A stretch of 64,000 bases of DNA from Micromonospora fulviviridis (GTDB taxonomy: Bacteria; Actinomycetota; Actinomycetes; Mycobacteriales; Micromonosporaceae), in the NCBI RefSeq assembly GCF_014648395.1, contig NZ_BMRA01000003.1, forward strand, positions 506,211 to 570,210, given 5' to 3'. The notes below the pieces were generated by a model. The model made no database searches, was not told where the DNA came from, and saw only the letters and a list, made by a program, of their open reading frames with translations. Below, one piece after another: positions 9,428-17,602 of this stretch. Every line of letters begins with the position of its first letter. Positions within the stretch are counted from its first letter, which is position 1. Made by a program: the position numbers and the translations under genes.

Positions 9428-9571
9428 CCAGCCCGGGCGTGCCATCAGGCAGTGACACGCCAAGGCGCTCCTCAACGATGCCAATCCCTGAAGATGAGTC
9501 AGGTGGGTGTCGCGGCCGACGGCGTTGCCGTGCTCCGATATCACGCACCGCGGGGAATGTGAGGGCAGCTT

Positions 9572-9871
9572 ATGCCGATCATCACGGTTCGTCGTGCCAT
9601 GGACGTTGGCGGGATTCTGAGCCGCATGAAGATCGAAGTCGATGGCGAGGTCGTGGCACGCCTCAAGCGTGGGGCCAGGCAGAGCTTCGATGTACAGCCC
9701 GGCCAACATCGGGTGCGGGTGCGTGTGAGTTGGCAGAGCAGCTTGCCAGTCGAGGTGACCCTGGACGGCGCCGAGACGGTCACCTTGGAAGCGGCATACA
9801 GCGAGCGATCGTGGAGGTTCACGGAGACGTTCCTGCGGCCCGAGGGCGCCCTCGACTTGCGGGTGGTGTGA
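9572..9871 (+). CDS. conserved hypothetical small beta-rich protein
   Basis: A 99-residue protein with no recognised motif. Alternating hydrophobic residues (MKIEVDGEVVARL, FDVQPGQHRVRVRV, PVEVTLDGAETVTLEA) predict a beta-sandwich resembling PEGA-like domains. No signal peptide is seen. It stands alone between the LAL regulator gene and the broken DUF885 gene. Function is unknown. Confidence 0.65.
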   Translation: MPIITVRRAMDVGGILSRMKIEVDGEVVARLKRGARQSFDVQPGQHRVRVRVSWQSSLPVEVTLDGAETVTLEAAYSERSWRFTETFLRPEGALDLRVV

Positions 9872-10063
9872 CCTAGGCATGACGAGATCAAGTTCCCCGC
9901 TCTGTCTCACCTTGAGCCGAGGCACGCAGCGCTCTACTCGTCCGCCGCGGCATCGCCTGCGTCGTCAGCAGGCCGTGCTCGTCGACGTCGAGCACGTTGG
10001 AGAAGATCGCCATGACTTGTTCGAGCGTCACGGCAGCTAGGGCAAGGCCCTAGCATTGCGCCC

Positions 10064-11727
10064 ATGATCGAGGACTTCCCGGATCGGCTCCTGTGCGACA
10101 TGGCCAGGCTCGATCCCTGCACGGCGGTCGTCGAGGCTGGCGAGCAGGATGTCGACGGGCTTACCGACTACAGCCCGGAGGGCCACCAGGCCCGCGCCGA
10201 CCTCGCAGTCCGTGCCCTGCGCGAGCTCGAGATCTTGGGTGACGCACTGCCGGCCGCGACCCCGCTGCACGCCCACCTCGCCGAACGGCTGCATACGCGT
10301 ATCGCCTTCCACGACGCCGGGGACGACCTGCGCGAACTGCACGCGGCGGCCACCGGTCCACTTCAGCTAATCCGCCAGGCCGTCGAGGCCGCGGTTCCCG
10401 GCCGCGGCGCCGAGGGCGCGGTGTTCGAGGAGGGCTGGGCTCGTGTCGGCGCACGCCTGGCCGCGATCCCCGCGGCCCTGGATGGGTATGCCCGCAGCCT
10501 CTTACTCGCCGCGGAGCGCGGCAATCTGCCGGCGCGCCGTCAAGTGGAGCTCGTCACGCAGCCTGCAGCAAATGGATCGACGACGATGTCGCCCTGGTGG
10601 ATCGCTACGGCGAGGGGCGTCAGCGGGCGTCGTTGCAGGCCGCAGTGACGGGCTCGCGAGAGGCGTACCAGAAACTGGCCGAGATGCTGACCGCGGACCT
10701 GGCACCGCGGGCCGTTGAGGAGGAAGCGTTCGGCCAGCAGCGGTACGCACTCTGGGTGCGCACCTTCCTCGCGGCCCAGCCTGACCTGCGCGAGCTGTAC
10801 GACTGGGGCTGGGACGAGTTCCGAGCGATAGAGGCAGAGCTGATCGCGGAAGCGAAGGCCCAGGGCGGGAGCGTGCCAGAGGTGCTCGCCTTGCTCGCCA
10901 GCCCCGACGCGCCCGGCACGCTGCACAGCAGGGAGGCGTTCGCCGCGTGGCTGCAGGAGCTGTTGGAGGCCGCCACCGAGCGACTGGACGGCGTGTACTT
11001 CGACATCCCCGCCCCGCTGCGGCGCATCGAGTCGCGGTTGACCACGTCGTCCGGCATTGCCTACACCGGGCCGTCACGGGACCTGACGCGGCCGGGCCGG
11101 GTCTGGTGGTCCCTCCCCGAGGACGCAGCGAGTTTCCCCACCTGGTACGCCTACAGCACCGCCTATCACGAGGGCGTTCCCGGCCACCACCTCCACCTCG
11201 GCTCCGAGGTCTGCCGGGGAGGCCTCGGGCAGCGGCTGAACCTGCTCGGCGGCCTCTCCGGCAGCCAGGAGGGCTGGGCACTGTACGCCGAGCGGTTCAT
11301 GGACGAGCTCGGGCTCTATGAACAGCCGGGTGCTCGACTGGGTTATCTGTATATGCAGCTCCTGCGGGCGGCACGGGTGGTGCTCGACATCGGCCTGCAC
11401 CTGCGACTGCCGATGCCGTCTGGTGACAGATCCTTGTGGACGCCGGATGCTGCGCTGAAGCTGCTGCGGGACCGCTGTCACCAGGGGCCGTACGCGTCCG
11501 CCGAACTCGCGCGTTACCTGGGCCGGCCAGGGCAGGCGCTGGCCTACAAGGTGGGTGAGCGCGTGTGGCTGGCAGGCCGCTCGTCCTTCCCCGGCGACCG
11601 GCGCAGATTCCACCGTCAGGCGCTGGAGCTGGGTTCGCTGGGCTTGGATCAGTTGACGGCCGCCCTCCAGGGTGACCGCGCAACACTCGTGCACCGCCGT
11701 AAAACAAGCCGAGCACCGCACTTGTAG
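10064..11727 (+). pseudogene. DUF885-family metallopeptidase-like gene with a frameshift
   Basis: Two overlapping frames together form one DUF885 protein of about 555 residues, the usual family size. The first runs from ATG 10064 to about 10561 and the second from about 10562 to 11727. The break lies in the sequence encoding RRQVELVTQ followed by CSKWIDDD, where one missing base (a G between CAG and CCT near 10561) would restore a continuous protein. The second part carries HEGVPGHHLH (bases from about 11166), a zinc-binding motif, and the C-terminal PGQALAYKVGERVW block. Either the gene has decayed recently or the base was lost in sequencing. Confidence 0.82.
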
Positions 11728-11827
11728 CTGTGCCTGACGTCCTTCGACATCCGACCAGTCTGAACCAGGGCCGGACCTATTAGCGTGGAAGACCGTGACA
11801 TCAACCCGCTCGTGGTCGAATCCTAGG

Positions 11828-11850
11828 TCCGGATATGCCGCAGTCCGTGC
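11828..11850 (+). repeat. copy of the dispersed GC-rich intergenic repeat
   Basis: TCCGGATATGCCGCAGTCCG matches the repeat consensus described under findings. This is the leftmost copy noticed. It lies in the 365-bp gap (11728-12092) between the convergent DUF885 and epimerase genes, which otherwise holds only two hairpins. Confidence 0.5.
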
Positions 11851-11997
11851 ATGCTGATCGATGAAGAGCGGTCACGGTCGGTGGCTGGCCACTGGGTCGA
11901 GCGGGCACCCTGAACTGCCGATGTGCGTGCACTGGTGCCGCCAGATCATGCTCACAGTGGAAGCCGATAGCCAAGGGGCAGCGATACGTCGGGCACG

Positions 11998-12038
11998 GTC
12001 GAAGGGCAGCCATCCTTGCCGGATGGATGCCCTTCGAC
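11998..12038. terminator. 18-bp hairpin between convergent genes
   Basis: Arms 11998-12015 and 12021-12038 pair over 18 bp with a single mismatch around the loop TTGCC. A second small hairpin (ATTCGG, loop CTCC, CCGAAT) follows at once. The position between convergent genes suggests a bidirectional terminator. Confidence 0.65.
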
Positions 12039-12092
12039 ACGCATTCGGCTCCCCGAATACCTACCGAGGCGGGAAGAACGACGCTCAGCAAG

Positions 12093-13028
12093 TCACGGCA
12101 CAACCTGGAAGCCTTGGCGCCAGGTGGGGTGTGTCGGGCGCCAGCCCAGTTCGCGCTTGGCCTTGGCGTTGGAGGCGCCCCGCAGTTCGGTCATGAGCAC
12201 GACGCCGGCCTGTCCGGCGGCCAGCCGTCCGATGAACCGCGGTACGCGCATCGGTTTCTTGGCGCCCAGCATCGCTGCCAGTTCCGGCAGCCATTCGGCG
12301 ACCGGGGCGGGATCGTCATCGACGATGTTGTAGACACCGCGGCCGCCGTTCTCCACCGCTGCGACCGTGGCCTCGGCGGCGTCGGCGATGTGGATGAACG
12401 ACCACACCCCGCCGCCGTCGCCGACGACCGGGAACTTGCGTTTGCGGATCATCTCGAGCTGCTCTGAGCCTGGCGCCATGGAGGTGCCGGGTCCGTAGAA
12501 CGCGCCGTAGCGCAGCACGATCCCGTCGGTCCAGGCGGCGCCCAGCACGGCCTTCTCCAAGTGCTCGATGGCGGCGATCATCGGTGCCATCTGGTCGACC
12601 GGTGCGCGATCCAGGGGGTCTTGTTCGTTCTTGACCGGCCCGCCGGTCCGCGTGTAGGTGAACGCGCCGTTGCTCTGGGCGACGAACCGTCGTACTCCTG
12701 TGGCGCGTGCGGCCGCGAGCAGGTTGTCGGTGCCCTCGATCCGCAGCCGGTTGGTGGCGGCGAAGCTGCGTTCGAAATGGCGGGTGTCGACGTGCCCGAT
12801 GGCGGTCAGCTGGTGAACGATCACCTCCGGGGCCGCCTGGCGCACGGCCGCCTCGACCTGGGCGCGATCCAACGCATCGGCGATGACCGGTACCGCGCCC
12901 AGCTGTGCTGCCCTGGCCTTGTTGGATTCGCTGCGGATCATGGCGAACACCTCGTGTCCGGCATCGACCAGACGCGGCACCAGTTCCTTGCCCATCGCTC
13001 CGGTCGCTCCTGCCACCAGCACTCTCAT
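12093..13028 (-). CDS. NAD(P)-dependent epimerase/dehydratase (extended SDR)
   Basis: A 311-residue Rossmann-fold protein. GATGAMGKEL at residues 8-17 is the dinucleotide-binding loop; VLRYGAFYGPGTSM and FIHIADAAEATVAAVE are typical of extended short-chain dehydrogenases. An AAGGAG ribosome site precedes ATG 13028. It lies 84 bp downstream of the ECF41 sigma factor in the same direction. ECF41 sigma factors usually neighbour and control a gene for a carboxymuconolactone decarboxylase, oxidoreductase or epimerase, so this is the probable target. The substrate is unknown for the whole class. Confidence 0.9.
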   Translation of the reverse strand: MRVLVAGATGAMGKELVPRLVDAGHEVFAMIRSESNKARAAQLGAVPVIADALDRAQVEAAVRQAAPEVIVHQLTAIGHVDTRHFERSFAATNRLRIEGTDNLLAAARATGVRRFVAQSNGAFTYTRTGGPVKNEQDPLDRAPVDQMAPMIAAIEHLEKAVLGAAWTDGIVLRYGAFYGPGTSMAPGSEQLEMIRKRKFPVVGDGGGVWSFIHIADAAEATVAAVENGGRGVYNIVDDDPAPVAEWLPELAAMLGAKKPMRVPRFIGRLAAGQAGVVLMTELRGASNAKAKRELGWRPTHPTWRQGFQVVP

Positions 13029-13112
13029 CGTCGGCTCCTTGCTGTCCGGTTCGGGTTGTCACTTGAACCGGATGGCCCGCCGATTCCTGACAGGAGCCAG
13101 AGGTGATGGCCG

Positions 13113-14054
13113 TCACATCACGAGCAGGGGTTCCCCATGGTTGGCCGCCGCCCATTGCGCGGTCGCGCGTTCGAGCTTGTCGGGGTTTGCCTGGGTACGG
13201 CAGGCAGTGATGCCCTCGGCGGTGACCTCCAGGCACATGATGGCGACGACCCGGCCTTCCACGACCGCCACAACGGCGGGTTCCCCATTGGCGGCCCAGG
13301 CGTAAAGCTCGGGCGAGCCGCCGACGACGGCGCGCTTGGCCTCGGCGGGCTTGAACAGGCCCCACAGGAACCTCGCGACCGCGACGGCTCCCTCGAACGC
13401 CTTGGTGCGTGCCGGAACCTTCCCTCCGCCGTCGCCGATGGAGATGGCGTCCTTGGTGAGCAGGCGTACGAGCTCATCGGTTCGGCCACTGGTGGCGGCC
13501 GCGAGGAACTCCTCGACGATCCGCTTGGCGGCGGCCTGGTCGATTTCGGTGCGGGCTTTGCCGTACGCGACATGCTTCTTGGCGCGGTGAAAGATCTGCT
13601 GGCTGGCGGCCTCGGTGATGTCGAGGATCTCGGCGATCTCCCGGTGCGGGTAGTCGAAGGCCTCCCGCAGCACGTACACGGCCCGTTCGTTGGGGGACAG
13701 GCGCTCCATGAGGGTGAGGACCGCGTACGAGACCGATTCGCGCTGCTCGGCGGTGTCGGCCGGGCCGAGCATCGGGTCCCCCGCGAGCAGCGGCTCGGGA
13801 AGCCATCGACCCACGTATGTCTCGCGGCGTGCCCGCGCGGAGGTGAGCTGGTTGAGGCACAGGTTGGTGAGTACCTTCGTCAGCCAAGCCTCGGGGACCT
13901 CGACGCGGTCGACGTCGGCGGCCTGCCAGCGCAAGAACGTCTCCTGCACGATGTCCTCTGCCTCGTCCGCGGAGCCGAGGAGACGGTAGGCGATGGCCTC
14001 CAGACGGGGCCTCGACAGCTCGAATCGGTCGACGTCATCCACTGTCAAAGGCAT
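13113..14054 (-). CDS. ECF41-type RNA polymerase sigma factor
   Basis: A 313-residue extracytoplasmic-function sigma factor with sigma regions 2 (EAEDIVQETFLRWQ, residues 31-44) and 4 (LSPNERAVYVLREAFDY, residues 119-135). A C-terminal SnoaL-like domain of about 130 residues follows. The ECF41 signature motifs are all present: WLPEP (84-88), DGGGK (208-212, normally DGGGR) and NPDKL (290-294). In this group the C-terminal domain replaces an anti-sigma factor and tunes activity. ATG 14054 is chosen because the sigma-2 domain starts right after it. It probably drives the downstream epimerase gene. Confidence 0.93.
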   Translation of the reverse strand: MPLTVDDVDRFELSRPRLEAIAYRLLGSADEAEDIVQETFLRWQAADVDRVEVPEAWLTKVLTNLCLNQLTSARARRETYVGRWLPEPLLAGDPMLGPADTAEQRESVSYAVLTLMERLSPNERAVYVLREAFDYPHREIAEILDITEAASQQIFHRAKKHVAYGKARTEIDQAAAKRIVEEFLAAATSGRTDELVRLLTKDAISIGDGGGKVPARTKAFEGAVAVARFLWGLFKPAEAKRAVVGGSPELYAWAANGEPAVVAVVEGRVVAIMCLEVTAEGITACRTQANPDKLERATAQWAAANHGEPLLVM

Positions 14055-14220
14055 GACCTGATCATATTTCCCGCAATGCCCCCAGCTGATCACGGCCCCA
14101 CTCGTGGATCGAGGCCATCCGGACAGCGAACACGCTGCTCCTCCTCACGAGGATTGGCGCCTCCTGCCAACTGAGGTGGTGAGTCACTCTGGTGTACGTA
14201 ACGGTGACGAAAATCAGGTG

Positions 14221-14240
14221 CGCGCATCTGCCGCAGATAG
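14221..14240 (+). repeat. copy of the dispersed GC-rich intergenic repeat
   Basis: CGCGCATCTGCCGCAGATAG contains the perfect palindrome ATCTGC-C-GCAGAT, the clearest version of the hairpin core. It lies 51 bp upstream of the NUDIX gene. Confidence 0.6.
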
Positions 14241-14290
14241 TGAAAGCTGTGACGTGCCCGCGCCCGTGCGCGGTGCTGAGGTGAGGTTGA

Positions 14291-14794
14291 ATGGCCCCCG
14301 TGCCAAGCATGAGTCGGTCCCGGTACGCCGGCGTTCTCGCACATCACGACGACAAAGTCGTTCTCGTGTACGAGGAGTACCCACGGTGGGGCGGCCCCTA
14401 CTGGAACATCCCGAGCGGGCGGATCGAGGACCACGAGACGCCGTTTGAGGGCGCCTGCCGAGAGTTGGCCGAGGAGACAGGTCTGGTCGTCGCAACCGCG
14501 GACCTCGTTCTTCATGGCACGGCGGCGGTGACCGGAGCAGTCACCGTCAGCCGGGTGTGGAACTTCACCGTCGACGTGGTGGATCCGACCCTGCACGTCC
14601 GCGACCCAGATGGTCTGATTCAGGAGGCCCGCTGGTTCCCCGTCGAAGAAGCAAGCCGCTTGCTTCATGAGTTGCCCTACCGGCCGCTGTCGGAGCCGTC
14701 AGTTGCGGTCCTCACCCGTCAGGCTCAGCCGGGCGCCCATTGGGCGTATTCGGATCCGGAAGCGGAGCCGGTTGTCACCTACCCCAACGGGTGA
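14291..14794 (+). CDS. NUDIX hydrolase
   Basis: A 167-residue protein with a complete Nudix box: G43, E49, then the REL-EE-TGL segment to about residue 65 (GX5EX7REUXEEXGU). This site binds divalent metal and cleaves nucleoside-diphosphate-linked substrates. The flanking strands (RYAGVLAHHDDKVVLVYEEY and RVWNFTVDVV) fit the fold. An in-frame ATG at 14309 is also possible. It is a single gene between repeat copies. The substrate cannot be predicted. Confidence 0.92.
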   Translation: MAPVPSMSRSRYAGVLAHHDDKVVLVYEEYPRWGGPYWNIPSGRIEDHETPFEGACRELAEETGLVVATADLVLHGTAAVTGAVTVSRVWNFTVDVVDPTLHVRDPDGLIQEARWFPVEEASRLLHELPYRPLSEPSVAVLTRQAQPGAHWAYSDPEAEPVVTYPNG

Positions 14795-14925
14795 AGGACA
14801 TTTGCCACGTCCCTGTCCTGCTGATGACCAAGATGCCCCGAGACCTTGCTTGGACCGCGGCGACGAGCCCCGCGGACGGACTACAGCGTGTTCGCCTCCC
14901 GAACCGTTCTCGATCTCTGTCGTTT

Positions 14926-14950
14926 ACCGGATCTGCCGCTGAGCACGCGC
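14926..14950 (+). repeat. copy of the dispersed GC-rich intergenic repeat
   Basis: ACCGGATCTGCCGCTGAGCA, followed by CGCGC, matches the left half and core of the consensus. The right half is altered. It lies between the NUDIX gene and the convergent small gene. Confidence 0.5.
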
Positions 14951-14963
14951 GACCCCCTACCAA

Positions 14964-15167
14964 CTAAAGATGGTCGCAGTACGGAGAGCAACGACGACCA
15001 AGGGCGTGGCCCAGGTCCCGCAGAAGAGTGCCCAGCCGCTCGGCCTCCTCGGCCGTGGGCGGAGTGATGGCCGCGCCAGCCGCGATGTGCTCTCCGGCCT
15101 CGTATAGCGCGACGTACAGATCTTCCGCGGTTGCGCGGTCGAGCCGCAGAACGATGTCATCCCGCAT
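14964..15167 (-). CDS. small hypothetical helical protein
   Basis: A 67-residue acidic protein, mostly helical (RLDRATAEDLYVALYEAGEH, then TAEEAERLGTLLRDLGHALG). No family was recognised. It starts at ATG 15167 and its upstream region holds a repeat copy. The regular amphipathic pattern makes a real gene more likely than not. Confidence 0.55.
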   Translation of the reverse strand: MRDDIVLRLDRATAEDLYVALYEAGEHIAAGAAITPPTAEEAERLGTLLRDLGHALGRRCSPYCDHL

Positions 15168-15217
15168 GCGCAGACCCTAATCGCACGTCTCGCGGCACCG
15201 GTTGGCCACGGTCGGGT

Positions 15218-15310
15218 GCGCGGATCTGCCGCGATCCGCGCGGTCATGCCGCGTAGCGCTCGTCACGCAAGGTAACCAGTTCACGGTGCACGCATCCGGA
15301 CGTGCCGAGA
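15218..15310 (+). repeat. composite copy of the dispersed repeat, long form
   Basis: The first part is a perfect hairpin: GCGCGGATC (15218-15226), loop TGCCGC, GATCCGCGC (15233-15241). The second part (15251-15310) contains AGCGCTCG, AAGGTAACCAG and GCATCCGGACGTGCCGAGA. That part is clearly related to 29906-29968, so the element extends well beyond the 27-bp core. It occupies the 435-bp gap (15168-15602) between divergent genes, which has no other recognisable content. Confidence 0.7.
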
Positions 15311-15602
15311 ACAGTGCGCCCAATGGCCGGGTGCCCCCGCCCGATCGGGGTACCAGGTTTCGGGTGCTCGAACAGGTTGGCTCCATTACCGATTGCCGAA
15401 GGCCCTGGCTTGCTGCCGCTGCTGCGGGAAGTCAGTCGACGGTGGTCCTCGAACGCTATCTACGCGGCGGACATGAGCAAGTTCGGGTGGACCTGCGGGG
15501 GCTAGTCCCAGACGTCCGTAGCCTGGCGCACTCTGCCGATGCGGAACATGGCGGTGCGAAATCGGGTGCAGCCGTAGCACAAGCGGGTCGTATCCTGCCG
15601 GC

Positions 15603-16493
15603 ATGATCGATGAGCCGATTGACCCGGACGATCGCCTCGAGTGGCTGGTCGAGCAGGGGCGGGTGGACGAGGCGATCACCATTCTCGAAGCCCGGGTCGG
15701 CGGCGGGGACTGGCTGGATGTGGACCGCCTGACCGACCTGTTGATGGAGAACGGCCGCGTCGAGGAGGCGGAGGCGCATTGGCGGGCTGCCATCGAGGCC
15801 GGTCTGCCTCGGGCGCACGGCGGCCTCGCGGACATGCTGGCGAATGCGGGCCGAACCGACGAGGCTATTGCCGGGTGGCGGGCGGCGGTGGAGGCGGGTG
15901 AGCCACGAGCCCGTGCCCGTCTCGCCGCGTTGCTCCGCAAGACCGGCCGGGTGGACGAGGCGATCGCCGAGTACTGGGCGGCGATCGCGGCCGGTGACGC
16001 GGCGGCGGGCGTCCGGCTGGCCAAGGTGTACGCCCGGGCGGGCCAGCTGGACGAGGCGGTCCGCGCCTATCGGTCGGCGATCGGCGCCGAGGGTGTGTGT
16101 CGATGGCCGCTGGGTGCGCTGTTGGAGAAGCTCGGCCGCGCCGACGAGGCGGTAGCCGCCTACCGGGCTGCCGTTGACGCCGGCGAGGAGCGCGCTTGCC
16201 TGCGGCTGCTGGCGGCACAGGGCCGCCTGGAGGAGGCGACTCAGCTCGTCCGGGACATGCTCGCCGGGCCGGGCCACAACCCTTCCTACCGGCAGCTTGG
16301 CTGGCTGTTGACCGAGCAGCGGCGCGTCGAGGAACTCGAGGCCGAGGCACTGCTGCTCAAGGACGGCAACCTGGTAGGGCTGTCATATCTCCTCGCCGGC
16401 GCGCAGCAGTCCGCGAACTACCACGAGGACTGCCCAGCCGACTGCAAGGGCAGCACCCGGGTGGTGCGATACCTCCCAGGGGCGCTGAGATGA
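15603..16493 (+). CDS. tetratricopeptide-repeat protein
   Basis: A 296-residue protein made almost entirely of degenerate 34-residue TPR units with the pattern GRVDEAI-x-W/Y-RAAIEAG (for example GRVEEAEAHWRAAIEAGLP and GRADEAVAAYRAAVDAGEE). Such solenoids are protein-binding scaffolds. No signal peptide or catalytic domain is seen. The C-terminal end (about the last 35 residues, with CPADC) is not TPR-like. It is a stand-alone gene; the partner is unknown. Confidence 0.85.
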   Translation: MIDEPIDPDDRLEWLVEQGRVDEAITILEARVGGGDWLDVDRLTDLLMENGRVEEAEAHWRAAIEAGLPRAHGGLADMLANAGRTDEAIAGWRAAVEAGEPRARARLAALLRKTGRVDEAIAEYWAAIAAGDAAAGVRLAKVYARAGQLDEAVRAYRSAIGAEGVCRWPLGALLEKLGRADEAVAAYRAAVDAGEERACLRLLAAQGRLEEATQLVRDMLAGPGHNPSYRQLGWLLTEQRRVEELEAEALLLKDGNLVGLSYLLAGAQQSANYHEDCPADCKGSTRVVRYLPGALR

Positions 16494-16577
16494 CCTGCGG
16501 CGAGGCCTGCTGAACGGCGCAGTTGCCGCGGTCGGGGCAGTTGGGGCGTGACCTGCCCGGCCTTACTGCTCGACCTT

Positions 16578-16605
16578 GACATCCTCAATTGCCGCGACCT
16601 GCGCG
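16578..16605 (+). repeat. degenerate copy of the dispersed intergenic repeat
   Basis: ACATCCTCAATTGCCGCGAC, followed by CTGCGCG, keeps the CATCC start, the TGCCGC core and the GCGCG end of the family. It lies between the TPR gene and the HTH gene. Confidence 0.45.
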
Positions 16606-16685
16606 TTCGGGGTTTGCTGTGGGATGTCGCCTGTTCGGCCGTCTCCGAGCCAGGGACTGGTGAGTTGGGGCCGTAGGCTGGGATT

Positions 16686-17486
16686 GTGGAGACACTGCCG
16701 GCGTTCGGCGTGCAGTTGATGCGGTTGGCCGAGCTGCGTGGCGTTGACGTCAGCTCCCTGGCCAGCAGGGCGGCCGTTCCGGAACCTGTGATCACGGCGG
16801 TGCTCGACGGCGGCGAGCCTGACCCGTCACTGCTGTGCCGGCTCGCCCCCGCACTCGGCCTGCATGCCAGCGACCTGTTCGTAATCGCGGGTCAGCGGGT
16901 GTCTGACGACCTCGCTCCACTGGACCCGGCCGCAGCCAGCAACCTCGGTTCGCTGTCATGGTCACTGACGTACCTGCCACGGGCCGTACCGGAGCTGCAC
17001 CAGCTCGTCCGGTCGTTGCCCCAGCAGCCCCGCCCACAGCAGCCGCCGGCCCGAACGCCGCAGTATCAGCAGTACCCGAACAGCGCCGGCGGCCCGATAC
17101 TGCGCCTGCTGCACAACCGCAACCTCAACTGGCTAGGTTCTTCCAAGTACCTATTCGGCATCGGCCGCCGCGACGTGCTGTCGGCGTCGACGATCGGCAT
17201 GATCGGACGCGGCACGAAAACCCTGACACCCGACCTGCTTGTTGGGTTCGCCGCCTTCCTCGACATCTCATCCGGCCACCTCAGCACGCTGACCGGCATC
17301 GACCTGGCCGGCGACCATTCGCCAGCCCACCCAGACGCCGCCGAGGCCGCCCAGCTGATTTGGAACGCCCGCCGCTTGACCGCCGGCCAACTGCAACGGG
17401 TCCGCGATCGGGCCCACGCCATCCGCCACGAACGCGCCGACGAACTCAGCCCTCAACTGCGATGCGCCTGCCCCGGACGTCCTTGA
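16686..17486 (+). CDS. XRE-like helix-turn-helix protein, possibly two-headed
   Basis: A 266-residue protein starting at GTG 16686. Residues 5-65 resemble an XRE/Cro helix-turn-helix (VQLMRLAELRGVDVSSLASR, then LLCRLAPALGLHASDLFVIAG). A proline- and glutamine-rich linker follows near residue 110. A second, similar segment (LSASTIGMIGRGTKTLTPDL, then VGFAAFLDISSGHLSTLTGI) lies around residues 155-205. Two DNA-binding-like domains in one chain suggest a regulator or plasmid-type protein. It is a stand-alone gene between repeat copies. The role is unknown. Confidence 0.72.
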   Translation: METLPAFGVQLMRLAELRGVDVSSLASRAAVPEPVITAVLDGGEPDPSLLCRLAPALGLHASDLFVIAGQRVSDDLAPLDPAAASNLGSLSWSLTYLPRAVPELHQLVRSLPQQPRPQQPPARTPQYQQYPNSAGGPILRLLHNRNLNWLGSSKYLFGIGRRDVLSASTIGMIGRGTKTLTPDLLVGFAAFLDISSGHLSTLTGIDLAGDHSPAHPDAAEAAQLIWNARRLTAGQLQRVRDRAHAIRHERADELSPQLRCACPGRP

Positions 17487-17509
17487 GATCCAGCCAGCGG
17501 TGGACCGGT

Positions 17510-17533
17510 GCACTGTATGCCGTCGACCGAGCG
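17510..17533 (+). repeat. copy of the dispersed GC-rich intergenic repeat
   Basis: CACTGTATGCCGTCGACCGA, followed by GCG, matches the core and right half of the family. It lies between the convergent HTH and DUF1963 genes. Confidence 0.45.
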
Positions 17534-17602
17534 CCCACCAGCCGCTCCCGCCCGACTCTGCCGGAAGTGGTGCGCCGTTTCGGGTGCCGACGTTCGGAGA
17601 GA

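Noticed and set aside
6779..9925. A 1048-codon open frame antisense to the LAL regulator
   Set aside because: It is a shadow of the high-GC real gene: arginine, glycine and glutamine-rich with no domain, while the opposite strand has a complete regulator with ATPase and helix-turn-helix.
9934..10032. Possible small minus-strand gene starting VTLEQVMAIFSNVLDV
   Set aside because: Short, GTG start, no ribosome site and overlapping the promoter of the DUF885 gene; could be a scrap but cannot be supported.
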